Source: Pseudoalteromonas sp. N1230-9 (lineage in GTDB: Bacteria; Pseudomonadota; Gammaproteobacteria; Enterobacterales; Alteromonadaceae). From it: a DNA stretch of 64,000 nt. Made by a program: the position numbers and the translations under genes. This document shows positions 34,773 through 43,693 of this stretch, in pieces. The DNA lies in NCBI RefSeq assembly GCF_032716425.1, contig NZ_CP090419.1:3531001-3595000 (forward strand). Reading direction: 5' to 3'. Position 1 is the stretch's first letter. Each line of letters begins with the position of its first letter. Under the pieces are notes generated by a model, which did not search any database, was not told the origin of the DNA, and was given only the letters and a program-made list of their open reading frames with translations.

Positions 34773-35342
34773 TCAATGTGATACTTGCTGCCATGCCATG
34801 GGCCAACTTTTACCCACACCAGGTTCATAGAGTGGGTTGTGTGATTCTTTCACACGACAAAACTCTGTATACGGCCAAGGTTTACACATATAAATATGGC
34901 CAGTCTTTGGTTGTAGTACTTTTACACCTGAGCTGTAAGCATTGCATGCTTGCGGATAAACATAATCATACTCTTGATTTTTATCCTTTATTTTCTTTTC
35001 GCACTTCGCAATACAGTTAAACGCCACTTTTACATGGGTTATACCCGTGCTTTCTAAGGCATAAATCTGATTGAGCCGATATGCAACGATGAGACCCTGC
35101 TCTGTTATTTTTCCTGCTCGAATCATGGGCATATGCACATTTATATGCTCAGCAATTGAACGAGGCCAATTATGAGGCTCACCCTCATCAGAGCTAGTGA
35201 TAGGGTACTGAAATGACAAATCAGCTAACTCACCTTGTGCATCATAAAAAGTCACGACCACCTTATCCCCAACAAAAAGCTGAGTATGATGATTTAAGCA
35301 ACCTATCGGCAACCACTTTCCAGAAGCCAGTGACATATGCAT
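34773..35342 (-). CDS. N-terminally truncated GbpA-like chitin-binding protein (no signal peptide, no LPMO domain)
   Basis: About 189 residues. The first ~110 resemble domain 2 of GbpA (VGDKVVVTFYDAQGEL, EPHNWPRSIAEHIN, NQIYALESTGITHVKV). The last ~60 look like a chitin-binding module: a GHIYMCKPWPYTEFC stretch and YEPGVGKSWPMAWQQV at the end. Full GbpA proteins start with a signal peptide and a copper-dependent AA10 oxidase domain; neither is present, and only about 110 bases separate this frame from the riboswitch. The product would stay in the cytoplasm, so this is probably the remnant of a deletion. The ATG at 35342 is used; an in-frame TTG is at 35348. Control by c-di-GMP is retained. 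Confidence 0.75.
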   Translation of the reverse strand: MHMSLASGKWLPIGCLNHHTQLFVGDKVVVTFYDAQGELADLSFQYPITSSDEGEPHNWPRSIAEHINVHMPMIRAGKITEQGLIVAYRLNQIYALESTGITHVKVAFNCIAKCEKKIKDKNQEYDYVYPQACNAYSSGVKVLQPKTGHIYMCKPWPYTEFCRVKESHNPLYEPGVGKSWPMAWQQVSH

Positions 35343-35454
35343 AAACAAAGTAACACCCTAAGAACAGCTAGTAGGTACTATCCAATAACAGCCGTACAAA
35401 ATAAATACAATTTTAGTTTGAGGCAATAGATCCAAAGCACGAAGAATGTGCGCT

Positions 35455-35545
35455 TTTCAGCGGCCCCGCTATCATAGTTTTGTAATCAAAACCTTAGACC
35501 GGAAACTTTGCGTCCTAACCTTTCGGTTAGTTTGCCAAAAACTGA
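35455..35545 (-). promoter_or_regulatory. Cyclic di-GMP-I (GEMM) riboswitch
   Basis: Read on the minus strand, the core words are GGCAAAC, a stem CTAACC-GAAA-GGTTAG closed by a GNRA tetraloop, GGACGCAAAG, CCGGTCTAAGG and ATAGCGGGGCCGC. These match, in order and spacing, the c-di-GMP-I aptamer of the Vibrio Vc2 type. A -35 TTGATT and -10 TATACT are placed so that the transcript starts at its 5' edge. It precedes a GbpA-like gene, as the Vc1 riboswitch precedes gbpA in Vibrio cholerae. Confidence 0.92.
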
Positions 35546-35549
35546 AACG

Positions 35550-35578
35550 AGTATAATCCTCAGTTGAAAACAAATCAA
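35550..35578 (-). promoter_or_regulatory. Sigma-70 promoter of the riboswitch transcript
   Basis: On the minus strand TTGATT (35573-35578) and TATACT (35550-35555) are separated by 17 bases. The start site is expected near 35543, at the beginning of the aptamer. Confidence 0.75.
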
Positions 35579-35638
35579 ACAAAAGAATGTAACCGAAAGA
35601 TATGCATAACAAGCAATTACTAGTCACAAATAAGCTAT

Positions 35639-35664
35639 AAAAAAGCCAACCCGAAGGTTGGCTT
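35639..35664 (-). terminator. Intrinsic terminator of the RND pump operon
   Basis: AAGCCAACC-TTC-GGGTTGGCTT on the minus strand is followed by a run of six Ts, starting a few bases after the stop of the pump gene at 35670. Confidence 0.85.
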
Positions 35665-35669
35665 AGTTA

Positions 35670-38600
35670 TTAATCTCTTACCGCACGTCGATTTGGTATG
35701 AGCTCTTTCACTGAACGGAAAAAGCGTAAGAACACATGGCCTACATCACTCATCACGATATACAGACAAGGAACAAGTACCAATGTAATTAGAGTTGCAA
35801 ACATCACTGCAAAACCAAGGGCCACTGCCATAGGAATAACAAACCTTGCCTGCAAGCTTGTTTCAAACATAATAGGAAGTACGCCAGCAAAGGTTGTAAT
35901 TGACGTTAAGGTTATTGCTCTAAAGCGTGCACAACCTGCTTCAATAACAGCTTGGCGAGTTGACATTCCCTCTCGTCGAGCTTGGTTCACAAAGTCAGTC
36001 ATAACTAAAGAGTCATTGATCACCACCCCAGCAGCAGCAATTAAGCCAAAGCCTGACATTAAGCTAATATCTAAATCAAACCAATAATGCCCCCAAATAG
36101 CACCGGTCAAGCTAAACGGAATCACCGACATAACGATCAATGGTTGTGAATAACTTTTTAGTGGCACCGCAAGTAAGATATACACTAAGAACATCCCCGC
36201 AGCGAAAAACATTAATTGCTCATTCGCCTGTGCTTGCTGCTCTTCAATGGCACCGCCTAATTCAGTTTTCACTGATGGAAATTCTTCTTTGAGCTGTGGC
36301 AGTAGTACATCGTCGACCTGCTTGACCACTTCACCTGGTTCTATGGTTTCTTCGTCAATGCTGCCGTAGATATACACAGTGCGATAGCCACCTTCACGGC
36401 GAATATAACTAATCCCTGGCTTTTCAGTTAGTTCAACTACATCACCAAGCAGTACTTCTTTGCCAGCAGGTGTCGTCACTACCGCATGTTTTAAAGAAGC
36501 AAATGCTTCGCGCGTTAATTTAGGATAACGCACCATTACACGAACTTCTTCACCACGGCGAATTACACGCTGTGCTTCTCCGCCGTAGAAACTTGCACCA
36601 ACTTGATTGGCAATTGTAGCAAGGTCTAAACCTAAATCATAAGCAACAGGTTTTAAGCTAAGTTGGACTTCTTTACTAGCAGGGTCAATTGTCGAGCTAA
36701 TATCAAATAAGCCTTTTTGCTGTTGCAGCAACTGAATAAAGCGACGACCCGCATCATTTAAAGTATCAACATCGGGCCCATAAAGCAGGTATCCAAACTC
36801 GCCATCATTGCCGCCGCCATTTACATCGTCGTAGATTTGCAATGATTTAACACCGGCAATGTTTGGCATCTGCTCACGCCAACGTCGCGATAGCTCAAAA
36901 GCATTATATGGACGCAAGTCCTCATCTACCAATGGTGCTAAAATTTGTGCTTCAGTACGCCCTTGATTAAAGACCAAAATATCACGTAATAATGTGTGAC
37001 CAAACTCGCGTTCTGTCTCTTGATCAACCTTTTTAACCATGGCTTCAATTTCACGAATTGCTTCAATGGTCTGTATATCAGACGCATTTTCATTCATTTC
37101 CAGATTAATTTGCGGAAAGTCATGCGGTACTTTTGGTGTTGGTACAACACGTACTTGATTTGACGAAATTAAAGCGAATGTCAAAATCAAAAGGCCAATA
37201 AATGAGAATAACACTAACCAACGCCATTCAACACAACGCTCAATAAAGCGTTTATACGGACCATTCACAAAATTAAAGAAGCGCTTGTTAAAACGAGCTC
37301 GCCAACTCTCAGGATTGATAGGTGGAAAGTGAGTATGTGCAATGTGCGCAGGTAAAATAAGCTTTGATTCTATTAAACTAAATACCAGACATAAAATAAC
37401 AACGACCGCGATACCGTAGAAAAATGCACTCTCTGGGCCACTTGATAAAGTAAATGGCGCAAATACAGCAATCGTCGTTAATACCCCAAACGTTGCCGGA
37501 GTTGCTACACGTTTGGCACCGTTCACAACGTTAACGACGCCGCCTCCTTTTTTCTCTATCTCAGTGTAGGCACTTTCCCCTATGACAATTGCATCGTCAA
37601 CGACAATCCCCAGCACCATAATGAACGCAAATAGGGATACAATGTTAATAGTGATACCAAAAACAGGCATCATCATCATTGCACCTAAGAAACAAATTGG
37701 TAAACCAATCATTACCCAAAGTGCTAGTTTAAATCGCAAGAAGATAGACAACATGATAGCCACTAAGATAGCGCCTTGAAAAAGGTTACTTTTCATCATG
37801 TCTAAACGCGCATTCAAGTAATACGTCATGTCCATTAGTGGCTCTAGACGTAAACCCACTGGCAGCTCTTTGTTCTTTTTATCTATGTATGCTTTCACCG
37901 AGTCCGCAACGGGGATCATATTTTGCTCTTTCGTTGCTTTAACCGATAAATACACTGCATTTTCGCCATTGAATTTAAAGTAACGCTCACCCTCTGTGAA
38001 CTGATCTTTAATAACAGCAATGTCTTGTAACAAGACTTTTGCACCGTTAGCTCCCACCTTTACAGGGATTTGACGGAACTCATCACCACTGTAATATTGG
38101 TTTTCAACACGTACAGAAATAATCCCTGCATCAGTGCGTAATTGACCTGCTGAAATATTCGCTGAGTAGCGGCGTACGGCATTAGCAACATCGCTTAATG
38201 TTAAGTTATATTGGCGCAGAGAATCTGGATCAATTTCAATTGCAATTTCATCAAGCGGCACATCATTTTGCACCAAAGACACATTTGATAACTGCAATAA
38301 CTCATCTTCAATTTGATTAGCTATTGGCTTTAATTCTGTGAGTGGCACATCACCGACTAATGTCATCCCAATAACATCTTGACGAAACTCAACCTGATTA
38401 ATAGTCACCGGCTCCATCCCCGCAGGAAAGGTCGCAATTCCGTCAACGCGAAGTTTTACTTTATCAAGAACGTCGGTTAATTCTGCATCGGTATTAATTT
38501 CTAAGCTAGCACGCCCATTGTTACGAAATGCACGGTAAACACCACGTTTAATTTCGGTCACATCTTTGAGCGACTCTTCAATTTTAATCAGAATACTTTC

Positions 38601-38807
38601 TTCAATTTCTTGTGGTGAGGCCCCAGGGTAATTAGCTTGCACCTCAATATAATTGATCTCAATATTCGGAAACATCTGACGCTGAATGGTAAAGTAGCTT
38701 AGTATCCCCATAGCAAGGATAAAAAACATCATTAAGTTTGCAGCGACCGAGTTATTAGCAAAATAGGCGATTAAACCAGACTGCTTCTGTGTTGTTGTAT
38801 CACTCAT
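35670..38807 (-). CDS. RND efflux permease (AcrB/HAE1 superfamily)
   Basis: 1045 residues, the usual RND pump length. The first helix (NLMMFFILAMGILSYFTI) and the QRQMFPNIEINYIEVQANYPGASPQEIEE start are typical. The proton-relay Asp pair is in GIVVDDAIVIGE in helix 4, and the second half repeats the fold (SGFGLIAAAGVVINDSLVMTDF). It exports drugs, bile-type compounds or other small molecules together with an adaptor and a TolC-type channel. The adaptor gene is 9 bases upstream on the same strand. The variant belongs to a group common in marine bacteria with unknown substrates. No local regulator gene is seen. Confidence 0.93.
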   Translation of the reverse strand: MSDTTTQKQSGLIAYFANNSVAANLMMFFILAMGILSYFTIQRQMFPNIEINYIEVQANYPGASPQEIEESILIKIEESLKDVTEIKRGVYRAFRNNGRASLEINTDAELTDVLDKVKLRVDGIATFPAGMEPVTINQVEFRQDVIGMTLVGDVPLTELKPIANQIEDELLQLSNVSLVQNDVPLDEIAIEIDPDSLRQYNLTLSDVANAVRRYSANISAGQLRTDAGIISVRVENQYYSGDEFRQIPVKVGANGAKVLLQDIAVIKDQFTEGERYFKFNGENAVYLSVKATKEQNMIPVADSVKAYIDKKNKELPVGLRLEPLMDMTYYLNARLDMMKSNLFQGAILVAIMLSIFLRFKLALWVMIGLPICFLGAMMMMPVFGITINIVSLFAFIMVLGIVVDDAIVIGESAYTEIEKKGGGVVNVVNGAKRVATPATFGVLTTIAVFAPFTLSSGPESAFFYGIAVVVILCLVFSLIESKLILPAHIAHTHFPPINPESWRARFNKRFFNFVNGPYKRFIERCVEWRWLVLFSFIGLLILTFALISSNQVRVVPTPKVPHDFPQINLEMNENASDIQTIEAIREIEAMVKKVDQETEREFGHTLLRDILVFNQGRTEAQILAPLVDEDLRPYNAFELSRRWREQMPNIAGVKSLQIYDDVNGGGNDGEFGYLLYGPDVDTLNDAGRRFIQLLQQQKGLFDISSTIDPASKEVQLSLKPVAYDLGLDLATIANQVGASFYGGEAQRVIRRGEEVRVMVRYPKLTREAFASLKHAVVTTPAGKEVLLGDVVELTEKPGISYIRREGGYRTVYIYGSIDEETIEPGEVVKQVDDVLLPQLKEEFPSVKTELGGAIEEQQAQANEQLMFFAAGMFLVYILLAVPLKSYSQPLIVMSVIPFSLTGAIWGHYWFDLDISLMSGFGLIAAAGVVINDSLVMTDFVNQARREGMSTRQAVIEAGCARFRAITLTSITTFAGVLPIMFETSLQARFVIPMAVALGFAVMFATLITLVLVPCLYIVMSDVGHVFLRFFRSVKELIPNRRAVRD

Positions 38808-38816
38808 ACAGCCACC

Positions 38817-39992
38817 TTACAGCTTTTCGACAGCAGCAGTTTCACCTGCATCGCTTGTCATTTCTTGCATACCGGCTACTTTTACTTCCATACCCGCTTG
38901 CGGGTACTCAGGCAGTGTCAGTACAAGCTGATCATCAATATTTAAGCCATCGCTAATATAAAAATATTCACCTTCTTCGCGAACTACAGTCACTTTACGC
39001 GGCTCTAATTTTTGTTCATCGTTAACCACCCAAACGGTTTGATTGTTTACCAATGATTGCGGTAGGCGATAGATATTTTGCAATGTGGCGCCGGCAAAAT
39101 TAACCTGCACATAAGCGCCAAATTTAATGGGTTGTACATCATGTTTTAAACCATATGGGTCATCGACACGAACAACCAAGTTACTCATACGTGTTGCGTT
39201 ATCAACGACACCCAAGTCACGGTCCACCACCGCTTCACGGGTAAAGCTATTTAAGCCTTTATTGATAATCGTGGCCTTAATGCCTTTAATACGTTTAGGT
39301 AAGAACACGCTGTCGAATCCTGCGATAGGCACAATAATTTCAGCACTTTCAATATTGTTTAGCTCGGCAACCTGATTGCCCACATTAATATATTGACCCA
39401 CACCAATTTCACGACTTATCACTAACGCATCATAAGGTGCTTTTACTTCGCATCGAGCTAAGTCTCGCTCTGCACGTTTCAGTGCAGCTTGAGCCGATTT
39501 AACCGCAGCTTGCGCACTTAAAACTTGTGGTTTTCGTAGGAATAAGTCAGTACGCTCACGTTCTGGATAACGCTTGGCTTCATCAAGCGCTACCTTTGCT
39601 TGCGCTTGCTCTTCAATTAATGCAGCTTGAGCACTCGCCAATGAAGCTTCAGCTTGTAATACGGCCGCCTCGTAATTGTCTTTTTCAATCGTGAATAACA
39701 CTTCTCCGCGAGCAACAATGCCACCCGCAACAAAATTTGGATGCCAGCTTGTGACTTCACCCGCAACTTGAGATGCAAGCAAAGTACTTTCGAGCGGTCT
39801 AACCTCACCATAACTGTTAATAATAACTTGATGGTCATCACTTGAGATAGTTTCCACTCTAACAAGAGGTCTGGAGTCAACCACCTCTTTATCTTGTGGC
39901 TCTTGGGCAATAGCATTAATACCTACAAAGCCAGCAATACCAAGGACTAAAGCAGCAAATGGTAACATCCATTTCAATACATTCGTGCGCAT
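38817..39992 (-). CDS. RND efflux periplasmic adaptor subunit
   Basis: 391 residues with an N-terminal membrane anchor or signal (WMLPFAALVLGIAGFVGI). A lipoyl half (GEVTSWHPNFVAGGIVARGEVLFTIE), an Ala/Gln-rich helical hairpin (about 100-185), the second lipoyl half (VKAPYDALVISREIGVGQYINVG) and a beta-barrel follow. It joins the pump encoded next to an outer-membrane channel not encoded here. The 254-base space before it, towards the divergent metalloprotease, should hold its promoter; no regulator-binding site was recognised there. Confidence 0.92.
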   Translation of the reverse strand: MRTNVLKWMLPFAALVLGIAGFVGINAIAQEPQDKEVVDSRPLVRVETISSDDHQVIINSYGEVRPLESTLLASQVAGEVTSWHPNFVAGGIVARGEVLFTIEKDNYEAAVLQAEASLASAQAALIEEQAQAKVALDEAKRYPERERTDLFLRKPQVLSAQAAVKSAQAALKRAERDLARCEVKAPYDALVISREIGVGQYINVGNQVAELNNIESAEIIVPIAGFDSVFLPKRIKGIKATIINKGLNSFTREAVVDRDLGVVDNATRMSNLVVRVDDPYGLKHDVQPIKFGAYVQVNFAGATLQNIYRLPQSLVNNQTVWVVNDEQKLEPRKVTVVREEGEYFYISDGLNIDDQLVLTLPEYPQAGMEVKVAGMQEMTSDAGETAAVEKL

Positions 39993-40246
39993 AACTTACA
40001 CCTTTTAAATTTTTACTGCCTTTATCATACCAAAGCTGACAGAAACATTAATGTGACATTTGTAAGTAACTGTTACAAAAAGAGCCAAATATACCATCAG
40101 CAGCTAAAAATAATTTGTTACTAAATAAAACTCTCAACTTTTCATGGCATTAGAGATAGTGCTTTACACTTGTTAACAAACAAACTTCTATCAATTAGCA
40201 ATTTCATTAAACTCGTGCCTGAAAAAAACAAATGGAACGACTAAAA

Positions 40247-42757
40247 ATGAAAATAACCAATATTGCTTTGGCGTTAAGCATTGCTTTTGCCATAAATGGG
40301 CATGCACTTGCAGCCAAGAAAGAAGAAAAAAAGCCTGAAACACTGGCTGAAATGATTAAAGATAAAACCGAATACTCAGGTATTTTTACTCTTTATCAAG
40401 ATAAAAAAACCGGTGAAAACCTAATGGTCATAGACCGATCACAACTTGATACACCCTTTGTCTATTTTGCACATACCGTAGATGGTGTGACCGATGCTGG
40501 TCACTTCAGAGGTGCGTACCGTGAAACAAAACTCATTGAGTTTAGAAAATATTTTGACCGTATTGATATTATAAGCAAAACCCCTCGTTATAAATTTGAT
40601 CAACACTCCGCTCTTGCTCGCTCTGCTGATGCAAATATCAGTGAAGCAGTGCTAGCTAGCATCAAAATTGAGAAAGAAGAAAACGATAAAATAGCATTTA
40701 ATGTTGATAAACTGCTTATAAGTGAAGCATTACACAAGATATCTCCTTGGCCAAATCCAGACGATAAAAATGCTAAAAAGCGTTTCAAATTAGGAAAATT
40801 AGACGATAAAAAATCGCGCATTGTTCAGCATCGTCCTTACCCAAACAATTTAGATATCACTGTCGATTATGTGTTTACCAATGCCAATCCTAGCGTACGT
40901 GGCTCTGAAGCAATAAGTGACCCTCGTAATGTATCGATTAAAGTACAGCATTCCTTTGTCGCTTTACCAAAAAATAATTATCAGCCGCGCCACGATGATG
41001 CACGTATCGGTTACTTCACAAACCAATTTGATAATATGACTTCTGCTGACTGGGCACCTTACGAGGACGTTATCAAACGTTGGGACTTACAAAAGAAAGA
41101 CCCTACAGCTGCACTTTCTGAGCCAGTCAAACCAATTACTTGGTGGATTGAAAACACTACCCCTATTGAGTGGCGTGATACGATTCGTGACGCAGTGCTT
41201 GCATGGAACCCTTCATTTGAAAAAGCGGGCATTAAAAACGCTATTCAAGTAAAAGTTCAACCTGACGATGCAGATTGGGATGCTGGCGATATAAACTACA
41301 ACGTATTACGCTGGACAGCCTCTCCACGCCCACCTTTTGGTGGCTATGGACCTGCCCTTGCTAACCCATTAACCGGTGAGATCTTAGGCTCTGACATCAT
41401 GCTAGAGTATGTTTTTATGAAAAATCGCTGGATGTATGAGACCTTATATACGCAAGGCGCAGCCTCATTAACCTCTGATGAAAATAATCCTAACTTACAC
41501 TGTTCATTAGGTCACACTATTCAAGAAAACATGCTACTTGCAAGAGGGTTAGGTGCTGGAGCCAGTATTGAAGATAAAGAAATTTTACGCCAAGGTTTAA
41601 CCCAGCTTATTCTCCATGAAGTAGGTCACACACTGGGGTTAAACCACAACATGAAGTCATCGATTTTATGGGATGAAAAAGAAGTTCACGACAAGAGTAA
41701 AACGCAAGGGATCGTGACAGGCTCGGTGATGGATTATGCACCGGCCAACATTGCGCCTATTGGCATGCAACAAGGCGATATATTCCAAACTAAGCCTGGC
41801 CCTTATGATGATTGGGTGATTGAATATGGCTATAGCCAAGCACTAGCCGATGAAGATGCCGAGCAACAACGCCTTGAAAAAATTCTCGCTCGCTCATCAG
41901 AGCATGCACTCGCATTTGGTAATGATGCTGACGATATGCGTGCACCGGGTCGCCATATCGACCCTCGTGTAATGATTGGCGATATGTCATCGAATCCTGC
42001 CGCTTATGCTGACGATCGCATGGCTCTTATCAATAAGTTATTTACTGAACTTAAAGACAAAGCCACCGTTGAAGGTGAGTCATACCAACAACTTGTTACC
42101 TCAGCGAACATTCTATTTGCTAGCTACAGAACACAAGCTGGCGTGGTATCACGTCAAATAGGTGGTGTTTATGTAGAACGCAATGTCGTAGGTGATGATA
42201 GAAATGGCGCACCATTGACTCCTGTGTCACTTGAACGCCAACAACAAGCAATGCAGATTTTAGCCGACAAAGTGTTCTCTCCACATGTACTTGCTAACAT
42301 GCAACCGCTTTATAACTACCTACTACAACAGCGCCGCGGTTTTAATCATTATGGTAAAAATGAAGATCCTAAACCACATGGTATGATTTTAGGCATGCAA
42401 AAGCTGGTACTTGCTCAGCTATTACACCCGGCTGTGATGCTGCGTATTTCAGACAGTGCTATGTATGGTAATGAGTATTCACTTAACCAATTTATGAATG
42501 ACTTAACAGCAAGCATTTTTGTCGACGGCAAAAAAGCAAATACATTAAGCCATAACTTACAAGTTGAGTATGTGAATCAACTGATTGCCATTGCCGGTTT
42601 AACTAAAGCCAGCAAGCACGATAATCTCGCTAAAGCTGCGGCTCTTTATCAACTTAACCAAATTGCTGATATCAGCACTCCTTGGGGAGCAGATACTGCT
42701 GCTAAAGCGCATAAACAATATATTAATCGCTTAATTAGCAAAGCATTAGACGCTTAA
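40247..42757 (+). CDS. Secreted zinc metalloprotease, metzincin type (DUF5117/DUF5118-like)
   Basis: About 836 residues with a signal peptide (NIALALSIAFAINGHALA). The zinc site HEVGHTLGLNHN (about 457) followed by a Met-turn region (GSVMDYAPANI) defines a metzincin. The long N-terminal region (SGIFTLYQDKKTGENLMVIDRSQLDTPFVY) and the C-terminal region match the large bacterial DUF5117-containing proteases. It probably degrades proteins in the periplasm or outside. The ATG at 40247 is preferred for its compact signal peptide; an ATG at 40232 adds five residues. A shared terminator lies directly after it. Confidence 0.88.
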   Translation: MKITNIALALSIAFAINGHALAAKKEEKKPETLAEMIKDKTEYSGIFTLYQDKKTGENLMVIDRSQLDTPFVYFAHTVDGVTDAGHFRGAYRETKLIEFRKYFDRIDIISKTPRYKFDQHSALARSADANISEAVLASIKIEKEENDKIAFNVDKLLISEALHKISPWPNPDDKNAKKRFKLGKLDDKKSRIVQHRPYPNNLDITVDYVFTNANPSVRGSEAISDPRNVSIKVQHSFVALPKNNYQPRHDDARIGYFTNQFDNMTSADWAPYEDVIKRWDLQKKDPTAALSEPVKPITWWIENTTPIEWRDTIRDAVLAWNPSFEKAGIKNAIQVKVQPDDADWDAGDINYNVLRWTASPRPPFGGYGPALANPLTGEILGSDIMLEYVFMKNRWMYETLYTQGAASLTSDENNPNLHCSLGHTIQENMLLARGLGAGASIEDKEILRQGLTQLILHEVGHTLGLNHNMKSSILWDEKEVHDKSKTQGIVTGSVMDYAPANIAPIGMQQGDIFQTKPGPYDDWVIEYGYSQALADEDAEQQRLEKILARSSEHALAFGNDADDMRAPGRHIDPRVMIGDMSSNPAAYADDRMALINKLFTELKDKATVEGESYQQLVTSANILFASYRTQAGVVSRQIGGVYVERNVVGDDRNGAPLTPVSLERQQQAMQILADKVFSPHVLANMQPLYNYLLQQRRGFNHYGKNEDPKPHGMILGMQKLVLAQLLHPAVMLRISDSAMYGNEYSLNQFMNDLTASIFVDGKKANTLSHNLQVEYVNQLIAIAGLTKASKHDNLAKAAALYQLNQIADISTPWGADTAAKAHKQYINRLISKALDA

Positions 42758-42763
42758 CCAACA

Positions 42764-42795
42764 GTAAAAAGGCTGCCAATTGGCAGCCTTTTTAC
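42764..42795. terminator. Bidirectional terminator between the metalloprotease and the PQ-loop gene
   Basis: AAAAAGGCTGCC-AATT-GGCAGCCTTTTT type stem with A and T runs at both sides serves two convergent genes. Confidence 0.9.
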
Positions 42796-42807
42796 TCATT
42801 GTTTCGC

Positions 42808-43422
42808 CTATGCCATTGCAGGGCGTGACTTGTAATATTGGATACAACCAAGTTGTGCCGCGTTTGTTAGTAAGATCATCACAAACGTTAAAATATGCGA
42901 TACACTCGGTGCAGCCATCGACAGCTCAGCGCCAAGGCCACAACTACCAGCAACAAATTGCAGACTAAAGTAACGAGCACTTAAATTACTAATATCACCA
43001 CTTTTAATGGTTTTATAAGTTTGCGGCATAACACGAATCGAGCTCATCACCAAGCCAACATAAGTTAACCAGTTAAGCACAGTGGCCATATCAAGCGTCG
43101 GACTGAGCAGCAAAGTAAATGGTACAACACACAATACTAACAATCCTGCTAACTGCATTCGCTGCTGGCGAGCTGCGTTATATCGAACAAAGTAATAGAG
43201 AATTAAACCGCTGAGCATGCCCGTTACAATAAACGGCAGTATCATGTAAAAACGTTGAAAATATAAATTGTAAGTAATGAAGTAGATGCTCTGCGCGACA
43301 CCAAAACTCATCATCAACAGTGATACGCCCGACACACTATGATTTTTACGAATCTTATTTAATAGCGGATAAAAGCTAAACGCTAGAATAAAACATGAAA
43401 TAATCGGCAAAAAGTGCGCCAA
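42808..43422 (-). CDS. PQ-loop repeat membrane protein (SWEET/SemiSWEET-like)
   Basis: 204 residues with about seven membrane helices. The motif SSIRVMPQTYKTIKSGDISNLS is a clear PQ-loop, and FSFYPLLNKIRKNHSVSGVS is the matching but degenerate first repeat (proline-leucine in place of proline-glutamine). PQ-loop proteins include small sugar and amino-acid transporters. The substrate is not predictable. It is a single gene, convergent with the metalloprotease. Confidence 0.75.
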   Translation of the reverse strand: MAHFLPIISCFILAFSFYPLLNKIRKNHSVSGVSLLMMSFGVAQSIYFITYNLYFQRFYMILPFIVTGMLSGLILYYFVRYNAARQQRMQLAGLLVLCVVPFTLLLSPTLDMATVLNWLTYVGLVMSSIRVMPQTYKTIKSGDISNLSARYFSLQFVAGSCGLGAELSMAAPSVSHILTFVMILLTNAAQLGCIQYYKSRPAMA

Positions 43423-43448
43423 AACAACCCCCTCTCGTTACAATTTGG

Positions 43449-43663
43449 TTAATAAGTTAGCAATTTATCAATCACTGCTACTAAACATGTAAACAACTGT
43501 TTTTTAAGTGATTTAAAAGAGCGCGGCATTTTAATGAGGCCCACAGAGAAAGCAACGAGGTAGAAAAAACAGCCAAGCTGTAAGTGGCAAGATTTCCGTA
43601 CAGGGTGTTTATAATCAATGACACTAATTCGCAACTTGAATAGTTACTCGAATCTAGGTACAT
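43449..43663. other. Intergenic segment with GC-richer island, possible repeat remnant
   Basis: The 271 bases between the PQ-loop gene and the lipoprotein gene contain two overlapping minus-strand open frames of about 60 codons with odd, Ser/Leu/Cys-rich content and no Shine-Dalgarno. The central part has the short palindrome ACAGC-CAA-GCTGT. It looks like a dispersed intergenic repeat, not a gene, but no second copy occurs in this window. Confidence 0.3.
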
Positions 43664-43693
43664 TGAATAAATAATGGCCAGGAGGGCAGTTCT

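Noticed and set aside
35455..35545. Riboswitch as a leader of the RND pump genes
   Set aside because: It is downstream of the pump's stop and terminator on the same strand, so it can only control the GbpA-like gene.
35670..39992. RND pump and adaptor as a novel system
   Set aside because: Both proteins fit the standard RND layout with all key residues; nothing unusual beyond the unknown substrate.
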